Positions 51,610 through 61,668 of a stretch of 64,000 bases of DNA are shown here, in pieces. The notes under the pieces were generated by a model, which searched no databases, was not told the DNA's origin, and saw only the letters and a program-made list of their open reading frames with translations. Made by a program: the position numbers and the translations under genes. The stretch is from the NCBI RefSeq assembly GCF_000230835.1, contig NZ_CM001240.1:467001-531000 (forward strand), written 5' to 3'. The stretch comes from Clostridium sp. DL-VIII. Lineage in GTDB: Bacteria; Bacillota; Clostridia; Clostridiales; Clostridiaceae. Every line of letters starts with the position of its first letter. The stretch's first letter is position 1.

Positions 51610-52380
51610 GTGATAGTCATTAATACGTCTAACATATCAAATAATAATATAGAAGATATTAAAGAAAAAACAGAGAAGCTCCAAAACACCAATGATGAGC
51701 TTAGAGCTTTTAATTACACAATCTCCCATGAAATTAAAGCGCCCGTTCGTGCTATAGATGGATACGCCAGAATTTTTATTGAAGACTACGGAACGCAAGT
51801 TGACAAGGAGGGAGTTATACTTATAGAGAATATAAGAAATATTTGTAGCGATACACTGCTTCTTATAAATAAGCTCTTAGAGTATGTGAAATTTGCAGAT
51901 ATGGAGCCTACAAAAGAAATAATTGATACAAAAACGTTAATAGAAGAAACATTTAATGAATTAACTGTTGGGTATACAAATAAGGATAAAATTCAATTGA
52001 AATTTGAAAGCGAATTACCAATTATATTAGGTGATAATATTCTAATGAAGCAAGTCATAATTAATTTAATATCGAATTCTCTTAAGTTTACTTGTACAAA
52101 GGATTCTGCAATTATTACTGTTGGATATGTATATATAAATAATGAAAATATATTTTACATTAAAGATAATGGAGTTGGATTTGACATGAAGTTTTCAGAG
52201 AAACTTTTTGGGATTTTTGAGAGGATGCATTCTGAAAATGAATTTGAGGGTAGCGGAGTTGGGCTCGCCATTGTAAAGAAGATAATTCAAAAATTTGAAG
52301 GCAGGGTATGGATTACAGGAGAAGTTGGAAAGGGTGCCTGCACTTACTTCACTATTAATGAGCAAAACATATTAAAATAA
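51610..52380 (+). CDS. Soluble histidine kinase, short
   Basis: A 256-residue kinase without membrane helices. The HisKA motif TISHEIKAPVRAIDGYA carries the phospho-His, the N-box reads NLISNSLKFT, and the G-boxes read DNGVGFD and GSGVGLAIVKKI. No sensor domain precedes it, only a short helix. The start is doubtful: GTG 51610 has no ribosome site, whereas GGGGTGA at 51607 is suitably placed for ATT 51619. It may be the C-terminal remnant of a larger sensor. An AraC-type regulator follows after 32 bases. Confidence 0.72.
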   Translation: MIVINTSNISNNNIEDIKEKTEKLQNTNDELRAFNYTISHEIKAPVRAIDGYARIFIEDYGTQVDKEGVILIENIRNICSDTLLLINKLLEYVKFADMEPTKEIIDTKTLIEETFNELTVGYTNKDKIQLKFESELPIILGDNILMKQVIINLISNSLKFTCTKDSAIITVGYVYINNENIFYIKDNGVGFDMKFSEKLFGIFERMHSENEFEGSGVGLAIVKKIIQKFEGRVWITGEVGKGACTYFTINEQNILK

Positions 52381-52412
52381 AAAATAAATATTAAAGGCGG
52401 AGGTGATACAAG

Positions 52413-53519
52413 GTGTATAAGATTCTTGCAGTTGATGACAGAGAAATTTTTTTGGTTGAATTAAAGAGACTAAAATTATGGGGAGAAAAATCTAAATTTG
52501 AAATTGTAGATATAGCCTTGAATGGGAAAGAAGCTCTTGAATTATTAAATAAGAACTCATATGATCTTGTATTAACTGATATTAGAATGCCTATAATAGA
52601 TGGACTACAATTGCTTAAGGAAATTAAACGAGATAATTTATGCCCATGTGTGGTGTTTCTAAGTGAATATAGTGAATTTAACTATGCAAGACAAGGAATT
52701 ATATTAGGGGCATTTGATTATATTGTAAAACCTGCAAGTGAAGAAACTATGTTTCAATTACTCCAAAGAACGAAAGTATACCTGGATAATATATATAGTG
52801 ATAAAGACAATCTGATAGATGATACTATGCAATTAATAGAAGTCGATGCTGAATGGATATATCCTACTTCTGATGAAAAACAAATCATTAGCTATTTAAT
52901 CAAGAAGGAAGATCATGCAATTGAACTATTTAATAGGACAGCAGAAAGTATTTATAATGTATCATCAGATAATATAATTAAGGCAGACATCATAATAAAA
53001 AAAATATATTATAATGTTATTAAAGCAGTATATGAAGAGTATAACTGGCTGAATAACTATATTAATATTGAATTTTTTGAAACCGTAGACTATGTTAATA
53101 AAGAAAATATTAACGGTTTTACAGAGTATTATTGTGGGAAAATATCCTATCTTTTGACTTTCTTAAAGAAATTTTATCTTGAAGCTTCCGATGAATTGAT
53201 AAACAATATTAGTGAATATATATTGAGTCATTCTGATTCCGATCTAAAATTAAAGATAATATCTAAAAAGTTTTATATAAACAATACGTACTTAAGTAAT
53301 ACTTTTGCTATAAAAACTGGAATGAGGTTTAATGACTATATAACAATGGTGAAAATGGCAAGAGCTAGGTACCTATTTATTAATACTCAGTTAAGGACTT
53401 ATGAAATTGGATATAAAATTGGATATAGGGATATAAATTATTTTTCAAAACTGTTTAAAAAATATTATGGAAAAAATCCATCGGAGTATAAAAACGCTGC
53501 AAGCAGATATAATTCGTAA
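52413..53519 (+). CDS. Response regulator with AraC-type output (YesN-like)
   Basis: A 368-residue regulator. The receiver domain has VDDREI, the phospho-Asp in LVLTDIRMPIIDG (about residue 55) and the Lys in DYIVKPAS. The middle part is family-specific. The last about 100 residues form the double helix-turn-helix of AraC proteins (KKFYINNTYLSNTFA and EIGYKIGYRDINYFSKLFKKYYGKNPSEYK). GTG 52413 follows GGCGGAGGTGA. Its place next to the sulfur island makes it a candidate for the shared promoter site, which is an inference only. Confidence 0.85.
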   Translation: MYKILAVDDREIFLVELKRLKLWGEKSKFEIVDIALNGKEALELLNKNSYDLVLTDIRMPIIDGLQLLKEIKRDNLCPCVVFLSEYSEFNYARQGIILGAFDYIVKPASEETMFQLLQRTKVYLDNIYSDKDNLIDDTMQLIEVDAEWIYPTSDEKQIISYLIKKEDHAIELFNRTAESIYNVSSDNIIKADIIIKKIYYNVIKAVYEEYNWLNNYINIEFFETVDYVNKENINGFTEYYCGKISYLLTFLKKFYLEASDELINNISEYILSHSDSDLKLKIISKKFYINNTYLSNTFAIKTGMRFNDYITMVKMARARYLFINTQLRTYEIGYKIGYRDINYFSKLFKKYYGKNPSEYKNAASRYNS

Positions 53520-53822
53520 ATTAGAATTATTTATAACTAATTTAAGGTATAAAAGTATATCTATGAAGTGCTAATTATTAATTTAGGCACATGAAAATAA
53601 ATAGCAGGTCCAAGGTTGCCAGGAATATTTTTAATCAGGCAAGGAGATAAATTGACCTTATAGTGGGGCTATTAGGTCAATTTTCCGATGAGCAGAGAAC
53701 CCAAATCTCTGATTTGGTGTGAATCGCTTACTCAGCAAGCGTAGCGAGTCGAGCTTCCTCTAATGGAAAATAGGCTGGCAAATTGACTTGTTATTTATTT
53801 GATGGTGCCTAAAAATAAGAAA
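53520..53822. repeat. Palindromic repeat region with a third copy of the nrdA-nrdB repeat
   Basis: No gene. TTGACCT-ATAG / CTAT-AGGTCAA forms a hairpin at 53651-53681. About 53694-53762 is a diverged copy of the structured repeat found at 13419 and 13488: CCAAAT / ATTTGG, then CTTACTCAGC-AGC and GCGAGTCGAG. GC content is raised. The flanks TTTTCC and GGAAAA also pair around it. Confidence 0.6.
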
Positions 53823-53864
53823 CAGGAGCTAAATCAAATTTTTGATATAACTCCTGATTTTTTT
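53823..53864. terminator. Terminator between convergent genes
   Basis: CAGGAGCTAAATCA (53823-53836) pairs with TGATATAACTCCTG (53843-53856), then ATTTTTTT. It serves the AraC-type regulator and possibly also the minus-strand hydrolase. Confidence 0.8.
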
Positions 53865-53877
53865 ACGATATTTAAAA

Positions 53878-54474
53878 CTAAGCTTTTACTTTAAAGAAAG
53901 TATGATGTCCTATGGTTGTTTCATTGATTTTTTGAGTTTCTTTCATCCAGTTACATGTTGCTATGGCTGGATTATAAAAGAACAGGGCATCATTTGTTGG
54001 ATCAATACCTCTAATTGCATCGTATACTGCATCATAACAATCTTGGTCTGCACTAGCATTTATTTGACTATTTTTAACACAGGAAAATGCATTTTTTTGG
54101 AAAATAACTTCTTTTATAGTGTTTGGAAAATGAGGGTCAATGGTACGATTTAATACCACAGAAGCTACAGCCACCTTTCCTGCATATGGTTCACCACGAC
54201 TTTCGGCAGAAACAACCTTTGCCATTAAATCTATATCTTCACCCGTTATATATAATTTTTGAGTATCATGATTAAATACTTGTAGAACTTCATCACGATT
54301 TTCTCTGAATTGTGAATTAGCGTTTATGTTATTTTCAGTAGTTTTCTCATTTATTTGGACATTCTTAGTTTCACTACAAGTTTCACCTAATGTTTTGGCG
54401 AAAGTTGGATTTACATTAATAACGGAAAGATATAGTATTAAAGCAATTACAAAAATACTATATTTCTTTTTCAT
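53878..54474 (-). CDS. SleB/CwlJ-family cell wall hydrolase
   Basis: A secreted hydrolase of 198 residues from ATG 54474, which follows AAGGAGG; the longer frame to 54519 has no ribosome site. A signal peptide covers residues 1-26 (KKKYSIFVIALILYLSVI...FAK). The Hydrolase_2 domain begins at about residue 75 with LMAKVVSAESRGEPYAGKVAVASVVLNR, containing the catalytic Glu, and ends with ALFFYNPA. Such enzymes attack spore cortex or peptidoglycan. There is no N-terminal peptidoglycan-binding domain of the full SleB kind. Confidence 0.87.
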   Translation of the reverse strand: MKKKYSIFVIALILYLSVINVNPTFAKTLGETCSETKNVQINEKTTENNINANSQFRENRDEVLQVFNHDTQKLYITGEDIDLMAKVVSAESRGEPYAGKVAVASVVLNRTIDPHFPNTIKEVIFQKNAFSCVKNSQINASADQDCYDAVYDAIRGIDPTNDALFFYNPAIATCNWMKETQKINETTIGHHTFFKVKA

Positions 54475-54713
54475 AAAAAACCTCCTTCGGTATAGTGCAA
54501 CAAGTAATATTATTGCCAAAGAAAGTAATTATATACACTATTTATTTTTATAATCATTTATAGGGTTTTCTAACGATATTAAACTAGAAAAGCCAGAAGA
54601 ATTAATAAAAAATTATTATAAAAATAATTAAAAAGTAATAAAATTATAATACTCTATATGTGTATGAGTATATCATTTGTTGTATAATTTTAATTAGAAG
54701 AGAGGTGAGACAT

Positions 54714-55565
54714 TTGAATGAACTTTTATCGATGCTAGTACAAAGTTTTTCTAATATGTCAATATGGTCTGTATTGGATATATTAGTTGTATCTTTCATA
54801 TTCTATAAAGGATATATGTTAATAAAAGAAACAAGAGCAGAACAATTATTAAAAGGAATATTGCTAATAATAGCACTTATTCCAATTAGCTATTTATTAA
54901 GATTAGATATGTTATATTTTATATTAAATAAAACATTAACTATCGGGGTATTATCTGTAATTATAATTTTTCAACCGGAAATTAGAAGAGCTTTAGAACA
55001 TCTAGGAAGAAGTGCTTTTGATGATAAACACTATCAAAACAATAAGGAAGCTTTTAATTCTACAATCAACGAAATTGCAACAGCTGTACAAAATTTATCT
55101 GAAAGCAAAACAGGTGCATTAATTGTAATAGAGCAGAGTACAGGTCTGAATGAAATAATTGGGCAGGGAACATTATTGGATGCGAATGTGACTTCAAATC
55201 TTTTAGAAAATATATTTGTAGTTAATACACCACTTCATGATGGAGCAACAATAATAAGGAATAATAGAATTCTAGCATCAGGATGTGTCTTGCCGTTAAC
55301 GGATAACAATACAATTAGCAAAAAATTAGGAACTAGGCATAGAGCTGCAATGGGATTGTCAGAAGTATCAGATGCATTGGTCGTAATTGTGTCTGAAGAG
55401 ACAGGAGTCATATCATTAGCTATCAATGGAAGGATTACAAGAGGCTATGATAAAGATAGATTAAAAATTGTATTAACTAAAATAATAGAAAATAGAAATG
55501 AAAAGAAGGTAAAATCAGCAGGAGAGAGGGTTAGGTCATGGATAAGAGTGAAAACAGAACGTTAA
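54714..55565 (+). CDS. cdaA: Diadenylate cyclase CdaA
   Basis: Makes cyclic di-AMP from two ATP, a signal for potassium balance and cell wall state. It has 283 residues from TTG 54714, which follows GAGAGGTGA; the longer frame from 54660 lacks a ribosome site. Three membrane helices (about residues 15-100) are followed by the DAC domain with DGA in LHDGATII and RHR in GTRHRAAMG. The partner cdaR overlaps its end by 28 bases. Confidence 0.93.
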   Translation: MNELLSMLVQSFSNMSIWSVLDILVVSFIFYKGYMLIKETRAEQLLKGILLIIALIPISYLLRLDMLYFILNKTLTIGVLSVIIIFQPEIRRALEHLGRSAFDDKHYQNNKEAFNSTINEIATAVQNLSESKTGALIVIEQSTGLNEIIGQGTLLDANVTSNLLENIFVVNTPLHDGATIIRNNRILASGCVLPLTDNNTISKKLGTRHRAAMGLSEVSDALVVIVSEETGVISLAINGRITRGYDKDRLKIVLTKIIENRNEKKVKSAGERVRSWIRVKTER

Positions 55566-56758
55566 TAGTCAAGATTGTATGCTTACTATTATCATTAGGT
55601 TTATGGCTATATGTCTCAAATGTTGAGAATCCGCTTAGAACATATGACCTGAAAAATGTTCCTGTAGAACTAATTAATGAGGATTCATTAACGGATTCAA
55701 AACTTGCAATTGCAGATAAGCAGCAATTTACGGTGGATTTAAAGTTAGAAGGCCCATCGAGTGAAATGATAAAAGTAAAAAAAGAGGACTTTAAAATAGT
55801 AGCCGATATGTCAGCTTATGCGTTAAAAACAGGAGATAATACTATACCAGTTCAAGTTGTAAGCGCCCCTGAAAACATAGATATAAAGAATAATGGCTTT
55901 TTGGGTGTTAAAGTAAGTTTAGAAGAGCTGGTTCAAAAGGATATACCAATAAAGTCAAATATAAAAGTTTCATATAAAGAAAATATTTATGAAAAGGGAC
56001 AATCAATAAGCCCTCAAACTGTGACTGTAAAAGGAGGAAAAAGCTCTATAGAAAAAATTGACGCTGCTACCTTAAATGGCGAAGAAAAAGATGTAGATAA
56101 GAATATGGAGAAGGATTATGATATAAAATTTGTAGATTCATCAGGTAATGAAATTAGCAATGTTCAATCTAATATTCAAACTGCAAAGTTATCGATCACA
56201 GTAGTAAATGGGAAGTCGGTGCCAATAAATTTAATAACTTCAGGAAGCGTTCCTCAGGGATTTACTTTTGGAGGATATGAACTAAGTAAAAATTACGTGA
56301 ATGTCCTTGGGGATATTCAAAATTTAGACAAAGTAAAAGCCATAGATACTGAACCCGTGGATATGTCAGCATTACAAGCTGACAGCGAAATGGATGTTAA
56401 GCTTAATCTGCCACAGGGAATTTCCATTCTGAATAATGAAAATACAGTTAAAGTTAAATTTAAAGTAACAAAGGAAGAAAATACAACAAAGAATTTAGTG
56501 TGCAACGTTCAATACAAAAACTTAAATGATGCACTTTCAGTAGAAACACAGAATTTAACAACAAATGTAAAGGTGACAGGAAGTCAGGATGCATTAGATA
56601 AAGTAGCGGCTCAGAATATAAATGTTATATTGGATTTATCGAAAGTACAAGCGGAAGGAACTTTTGATTATACGCCACAAGCCACACTTGTTGGAGCTGA
56701 TAATGTAACAATATCAGAGGTTGGAAGTGTTCATATAGTAGTTAAAAAGAAAGAATAA
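55538..56758 (+). CDS. cdaR: CdaA regulator CdaR (YbbR-domain protein)
   Basis: A membrane-anchored modulator of CdaA, 406 residues. One N-terminal helix (about residues 10-27, VKIVCLLLSLGLWLYVSN) is followed by four YbbR-like repeats of about 80-90 residues outside the membrane. Each repeat has a V-L-G pattern such as PQTVTVKGGKSSIEKID. The usual third gene glmM does not follow; the operon ends in a terminator. Confidence 0.9.
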   Translation: MDKSENRTLIVKIVCLLLSLGLWLYVSNVENPLRTYDLKNVPVELINEDSLTDSKLAIADKQQFTVDLKLEGPSSEMIKVKKEDFKIVADMSAYALKTGDNTIPVQVVSAPENIDIKNNGFLGVKVSLEELVQKDIPIKSNIKVSYKENIYEKGQSISPQTVTVKGGKSSIEKIDAATLNGEEKDVDKNMEKDYDIKFVDSSGNEISNVQSNIQTAKLSITVVNGKSVPINLITSGSVPQGFTFGGYELSKNYVNVLGDIQNLDKVKAIDTEPVDMSALQADSEMDVKLNLPQGISILNNENTVKVKFKVTKEENTTKNLVCNVQYKNLNDALSVETQNLTTNVKVTGSQDALDKVAAQNINVILDLSKVQAEGTFDYTPQATLVGADNVTISEVGSVHIVVKKKE

Positions 56759-56760
56759 TA

Positions 56761-56798
56761 AAAAGTCACAGTATAATGAGTACTGTGACTTTTTATGA
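56761..56798 (+). terminator. Intrinsic terminator of cdaA-cdaR
   Basis: AAAAGTCACAGTA (56761-56773) pairs perfectly with TACTGTGACTTTT (56781-56793), followed by further T residues. Confidence 0.92.
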
Positions 56799-56897
56799 TA
56801 TAATTTTTTTAACTTAGTTTGGAGTAGTTCAATGAAGGATATAATAAGTACAAAGCGAAATCATGCTTTGACTTTGAAAGGATATGGTGAATAAATT

Positions 56898-58496
56898 TTG
56901 GCTATAAGGATAAATAATATAAATTTAGGTTTAGACGATGAATTAGAAGTTCTAGAAAAGAAGGTTTGTAAAAGGTTAAATATATCTAATGGAAATATTA
57001 ATAAAATAAGTATAATAAAAAGAAGCGTAGATGCAAGGAAAAAAAATGATATAAAATTTAATTATAGTGTTGATGTATTCTGCGAAAAAGAAAAAAAGAT
57101 ATTATCTAAAATTCATGATAAAGATATAAAACTTGAAGAAGTAAAGGAAATAGAAACTATAAAGTCAGGAACACAAAAACTTAATTTTAGGCCAGTAGTA
57201 GTAGGGTTTGGGCCAGCAGGAATTTTTGCTGCATTAACTTTAGCAAGACAGGGATATAGGCCAATTGTGTATGAACGTGGGGAAGATGTGGATAAAAGAA
57301 CAGAGACTGTGGAAAAGTTTTGGAGTACTGGAGAACTTAATCTCGAATCTAATGTTCAATTTGGGGAAGGTGGAGCGGGTACATTCTCAGACGGAAAGCT
57401 TACCACAAGAATTAAAGATCATAGATGTGTATTTGTACTTGATGAATTGATAAAGGCAGGAGCACCAGTAGAAATTAAGTATGAGAGCAAAGCTCATGTA
57501 GGGACTGATCTATTAAAAGGTGTAGTTAAGAATATAAGAGAAGAAATTAAAAATCTTGGAGGCGAGGTTAATTTCAATTCCAAGTTAGAGAGAATAACAT
57601 ATGAGAATGGTAAATTAGAAAGCATAATAGTTAATGGAAAAGAAATTTCATGTGAAGCATTAGTGCTTGCAATAGGTCACAGTTCAAGAGATACATATGA
57701 AATGTTATATAGAGAAAAAGTTTCAATGGATGCAAAAGCATTTGCAATAGGAGTAAGAATTGAACATCCTCAGGAATTGATAAATATTAGTCAATATGGA
57801 GAGAGTCACAATCATCCGAAATTACAAGCTGCTGATTATAGGCTGACTTACCAAAGTGAGAGATTAGGAAGAGGAATATATTCATTCTGCATGTGCCCAG
57901 GCGGAGTAGTGGTTGCGGCAGCTTCAGAGGAAGGTAGGCTTGTATCAAATGGTATGAGTTATCATGCAAGAGACTTAAAAAATGCTAATTCAGCATTAGT
58001 AGTAACAGTTTCACCAGAGGATTTTGAAGGAAATTCCCCTCTTAGAGGAATGGAATTTCAAAGATATTATGAAAATTTAGCATTTAAGTTAGGTGGTGGA
58101 AATTATAAGGCACCGGTGCAGCTAGTAGGGGACTTTATGAAAGACAGGGTATCAACGGGGTTAGGCCAGGTTGTACCGAGCTATACTGCGGGATATGAAT
58201 TTAGAGAGTTAAAGAATTGCTTGCCAGATTATGTTGTGGAAGCACTTAAAGAAGGAATTGCAAATTTTGACAAGAAAATAAAGGGTTATGCTAATGAAGA
58301 TGCAGTTTTAACAGGTATAGAGACTAGAACATCAGCACCAGTTAGGCTCAATAGAAATGAAAAACTTGAAAGCATAAATGTATGTGGGCTTTATCCAACG
58401 GGCGAAGGTGCTGGATTTGCAGGAGGAATAATTTCAGCAGCTGTAGATGGTATAAAGGTTGCTGAACATATAATTCAAAAATTCGATGTATTGTAA
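56898..58496 (+). CDS. FAD-dependent dehydrogenase, COG2509 type
   Basis: A 532-residue flavoprotein. An N-terminal RNA-binding-like or ferredoxin-like part (residues 1-90, with ISIIKRSVDARKKNDIKF) precedes the FAD motif VVGFGPAGIFAALTLA and ERGEDVDKR. Other blocks are NVQFGEGGAGTFSDGKLTTR and, near the end, GLYPTGEGAGFAGGIISAA. It is a widespread, uncharacterised bacterial family. The start TTG at 56898 has only a weak ribosome site. Monocistronic. Confidence 0.85.
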   Translation: MAIRINNINLGLDDELEVLEKKVCKRLNISNGNINKISIIKRSVDARKKNDIKFNYSVDVFCEKEKKILSKIHDKDIKLEEVKEIETIKSGTQKLNFRPVVVGFGPAGIFAALTLARQGYRPIVYERGEDVDKRTETVEKFWSTGELNLESNVQFGEGGAGTFSDGKLTTRIKDHRCVFVLDELIKAGAPVEIKYESKAHVGTDLLKGVVKNIREEIKNLGGEVNFNSKLERITYENGKLESIIVNGKEISCEALVLAIGHSSRDTYEMLYREKVSMDAKAFAIGVRIEHPQELINISQYGESHNHPKLQAADYRLTYQSERLGRGIYSFCMCPGGVVVAAASEEGRLVSNGMSYHARDLKNANSALVVTVSPEDFEGNSPLRGMEFQRYYENLAFKLGGGNYKAPVQLVGDFMKDRVSTGLGQVVPSYTAGYEFRELKNCLPDYVVEALKEGIANFDKKIKGYANEDAVLTGIETRTSAPVRLNRNEKLESINVCGLYPTGEGAGFAGGIISAAVDGIKVAEHIIQKFDVL

Positions 58497-58521
58497 CTAA
58501 TGAATTAAGTAATAATTAAAA

Positions 58522-58558
58522 AATAATGGACTAATACAATTGTCTGTTATTTTTTTTA
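58522..58558 (+). terminator. Intrinsic terminator
   Basis: Stem AATAATGGAC (58522-58531) with GTCTGTTATT (58542-58551), including two G-U pairs, followed by TTTTTTT. Confidence 0.78.
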
Positions 58559-58844
58559 TATAATATGATTAATTTTTGTGAAATTACTTGATTTACAATA
58601 AATATGCATTTAAATTGAGTTTTTTTGAATGCATATAAGAAAAATCATGACTTATAATATAATTTATATTAAAATAAATTTCTATAAAATAATAAAAACA
58701 ATTTTCTGAAAATTTAACATTTACAATTATTTTTTGTTACAATGATAGATGAAAGAAATTCTTATACCAGTGATTGACAGAAATTTAACAAGATAATTAA
58801 ATTAATAACAAGCAAAAATAGTATGAAATGTAAGAGGTGTAAAG
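58559..58844 (+). promoter_or_regulatory. Upstream region of ptb-buk
   Basis: AT-rich interval before ptb without a gene. The best promoter candidate is TTGACA (58774-58779) with TAAATT (58798-58803), an 18-base spacer. TTTACA at 58720 with TGATAG at 58743 is a second weak pair. I see no clear operator. Confidence 0.35.
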
Positions 58845-59753
58845 ATGAGCAAAAATTTTGACGATTTACTATCACGACTAAAGGAAGTTCCAATCAAAAA
58901 AGTTGCTGTAGCAGTGGCACAAGATGAGCCGGTTTTAGAAGCTATTAAAGAGGCTACAGAAAATAATATAGCAGAGGCGATATTAGTTGGAGATAAGCAA
59001 CAAATACACGAAATTGCTAAAAAGATAGACTTAGATTTATCAGACTATGAAATAATGGATATTAAAGATCCAAAGAAAGCTACATTAGAAGCAGTAAAGT
59101 TAGTTTCAAGTGGGCATGCAGATATGCTTATGAAGGGATTAGTGGATACGGCTACATTTTTAAGAAGCGTATTAAATAAAGAAGTAGGACTTAGAACAGG
59201 AAAATTAATGTCGCATGTTGCAGTTTTTGATATAGAAGGATGGGATAAATTATTATTCTTAACTGATGCAGCATTTAACACATACCCAGAACTTAAGGAT
59301 AAAGCAGGTATGATAAATAATGCAGTAGTAGTTGCACATTCATGTGGAATAGAAATTCCTAATGTAGCAGTTGTATGTCCAGTTGAAGTTGTAAATGAAA
59401 ATATGTCATCAACAGTTGATGCTGCATTATTAGCAAAAATGAGTGACAGAGGACAATTTAAAGGATGCGTTGTTGACGGACCTTTTGCATTAGATAATGC
59501 TATATCAGAAGAAGCAGCTCACCATAAAGGTGTTAAAGGTGAAGTTGCAGGTAAAGCAGACATACTATTATTACCAAATATTGAAACAGCAAATGTAATG
59601 TATAAAACACTAACATATTTCGCTAAATCAAGAAATGGTGGACTTCTAGTAGGTACTTCTGCACCAGTTATTTTAACCTCAAGAGCAGATTCTTTTGAAA
59701 CAAAAGTTAATTCAATAGCTCTAGCAGCATTAGTTGCAGCAAAAAATAAGTAA
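58845..59753 (+). CDS. ptb: Phosphate butyryltransferase
   Basis: Converts butyryl-CoA and phosphate to butyryl phosphate in the butyrate fermentation, 302 residues. It belongs to the PTA/PTB family, with LMKGLVDTATFLRSVLNKEVGLR, the LMSHVAVFD region and a C-terminal GLLVGTSAPVILTSRAD block. The buk gene follows after 104 bases. The pair indicates that this clostridium gains ATP by making butyrate. Confidence 0.94.
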   Translation: MSKNFDDLLSRLKEVPIKKVAVAVAQDEPVLEAIKEATENNIAEAILVGDKQQIHEIAKKIDLDLSDYEIMDIKDPKKATLEAVKLVSSGHADMLMKGLVDTATFLRSVLNKEVGLRTGKLMSHVAVFDIEGWDKLLFLTDAAFNTYPELKDKAGMINNAVVVAHSCGIEIPNVAVVCPVEVVNENMSSTVDAALLAKMSDRGQFKGCVVDGPFALDNAISEEAAHHKGVKGEVAGKADILLLPNIETANVMYKTLTYFAKSRNGGLLVGTSAPVILTSRADSFETKVNSIALAALVAAKNK

Positions 59754-59857
59754 TTAAGCAGTTCATAAACCATAAAGGGCGATTAAAGATTAAATTCATA
59801 ATAATTTATTTTATTGTTACTGCATTCTAAATGCATTAAATCAGAGGGGGATTCAAA

Positions 59858-60925
59858 ATGTCATATAAGCTGTTAATAATTAATCCGGGTTCAACATCAA
59901 CAAAGATTGGTGTTTATGAAAATGAAAAGGAACTATTTGAGGAAACATTAAGACACACAAATGAGGAAATAAAGAGATATGAAACAATATATGATCAATT
60001 TGGATTTAGAAAAGAGGTTATTTTAAATGTTCTTAAGGAGAAAAACTTTGATATAAGAACTTTAAGTGCTGTTGTTGGCAGAGGAGGAATGCTTAAACCT
60101 GTAGAAGGCGGAACTTATGCTGTTAATGATGCAATGGTAGAAGATTTAAAGGTTGGAGTTCAAGGACCTCATGCTTCAAATCTTGGTGGAATAATTGCTA
60201 AGTCAATAGGAGATGAATTAAACATACCTTCCTATATAGTAGATCCAGTTGTTACAGATGAGTTAGCTGATGTAGCAAGATTATCAGGAGTACCAGAGCT
60301 TCCAAGAAAGAGTAAATTCCATGCGTTAAACCAAAAAGCAGTAGCTAAAAGATATGGCAAGGAAACTGGAAAAGGATATGAAAATCTAAATTTAGTTGTT
60401 GTACATATGGGCGGTGGAGTTTCAGTTGGGGCTCATAAGCATGGTAGAGTTGTTGATGTCAACAATGCTCTAGATGGAGATGGCCCATTTTCACCAGAGA
60501 GAGCTGGATCAGTTCCAATCGGTGATTTAATCAAAATGTGTTTTAGTGGAAAATATAGTGAAGCAGAAGTATATGGCAAGACAGTTGGAAAAGGCGGATT
60601 TGTCGGATACTTAAATACAAATGATGTAAAAGGTGTTATAGATAAAATGGAAGCCGGAGATAAAGAATGCGAGAAAATTTACAAAGCATTCGTTTATCAA
60701 ATTTCAAAAGCAATAGGAGAAATGTCAGTAGTATTAGAGGGGAAAGTAGATCAAATTATCTTTACAGGAGGAATAGCATATTCGCCAACTCTTGTACCAG
60801 ATCTTAAAGCAAAGGTTGAATGGATTGCGCCAGTAACAGTTTACCCAGGTGAAGATGAGTTATTAGCATTAGCTCAAGGCGCTATAAGGGTACTTGATGG
60901 AGAAGAACAAGCTAAAATTTATTAA
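59858..60925 (+). CDS. buk: Butyrate kinase
   Basis: Makes butyrate and ATP from butyryl phosphate, 355 residues. The acetokinase-family pattern is clear: [13 protein letters not shown] at the N terminus, [37 protein letters not shown] in the middle and FTGGIAYSP near the C terminus. It has a GAGGGGG ribosome site and is cotranscribed with ptb. Confidence 0.95.
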   Translation: MSYKLLIINPGSTSTKIGVYENEKELFEETLRHTNEEIKRYETIYDQFGFRKEVILNVLKEKNFDIRTLSAVVGRGGMLKPVEGGTYAVNDAMVEDLKVGVQGPHASNLGGIIAKSIGDELNIPSYIVDPVVTDELADVARLSGVPELPRKSKFHALNQKAVAKRYGKETGKGYENLNLVVVHMGGGVSVGAHKHGRVVDVNNALDGDGPFSPERAGSVPIGDLIKMCFSGKYSEAEVYGKTVGKGGFVGYLNTNDVKGVIDKMEAGDKECEKIYKAFVYQISKAIGEMSVVLEGKVDQIIFTGGIAYSPTLVPDLKAKVEWIAPVTVYPGEDELLALAQGAIRVLDGEEQAKIY

Positions 60926-60937
60926 AATGTAGAAGGA

Positions 60938-60980
60938 ACATCTTGAGATGACTTTTAAGTTATTTCAAGATGTTTTTTTG
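60938..60980 (+). terminator. Intrinsic terminator of ptb-buk
   Basis: Stem ACATCTTGA (60938-60946) with TCAAGATGT (60965-60973), then TTTTTT. Confidence 0.87.
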
Positions 60981-61179
60981 TTATTAAGAAATGTTACATC
61001 TAGTGATAGAGCCACTTGGATGTAAGAATCTCTCAAGGTAAAGTATTATCTAAAGCATAAATAAAAATTTATCTATTTGTACCTTAAAATCATGAGCAAA
61101 TGATATAATAATAAATAATCATGCGATGATTATAAGTATATAGATTAGTAAATATGAAAGCTGTTGGGGTAAAAAATAT

Positions 61180-61653
61180 ATGGAGAGATTCAACTGTATT
61201 TTAAATGATGAAAAATATATACACTATTTAAAGAAAAATAAAAAGCTTGAGAAGGGTAGAAAGTTTTGCAAGCATAATCTAAAACATTTCTTAGATGTAG
61301 CAAGAATTGCACATTTGATAAATTTGGAGGAAAGTCTGGGTTTTGAAAGAGAAATTATATATACAACTGCAATTTTACATGATATAGGAAAATCATTTCA
61401 ATATGAAGATGGAATTCCACATGAAATGGCTTCGTGGGAAATTGCAAAAACAATTTTAGAGGATTATAAATTTAATGATGAAGAAATTGAATTGATAAAG
61501 CAAGGAATATTAGGACATAGAAATAAGAAGAGTAAAGGATTTTCTTTGCTTATATATAGAGCAGATAAACTTTCAAGACAGTGTATTACATGTAAGGCAT
61601 TAACTGAATGTAATTGGAGCGATGAAAAAAAGAATTTGAAGATATACTATTAG
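61180..61653 (+). CDS. HD-domain phosphohydrolase-like protein
   Basis: A 157-residue HD-superfamily protein. Metal ligands are likely in HNLKHFLDVARIAH, in the central TTAILHDIGK and in GIPHEMASWEIA, with a further His in GILGHRNKKS. Two late cysteines occur in CITCKALTEC. It directly precedes folP, 15 bases away, so a step in folate biosynthesis is suggested by context. Related clostridial fol operons carry such a gene, but the reaction is unproven. Confidence 0.8.
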   Translation: MERFNCILNDEKYIHYLKKNKKLEKGRKFCKHNLKHFLDVARIAHLINLEESLGFEREIIYTTAILHDIGKSFQYEDGIPHEMASWEIAKTILEDYKFNDEEIELIKQGILGHRNKKSKGFSLLIYRADKLSRQCITCKALTECNWSDEKKNLKIYY

Positions 61654-61668
61654 GAGGCATTAGTTGTA

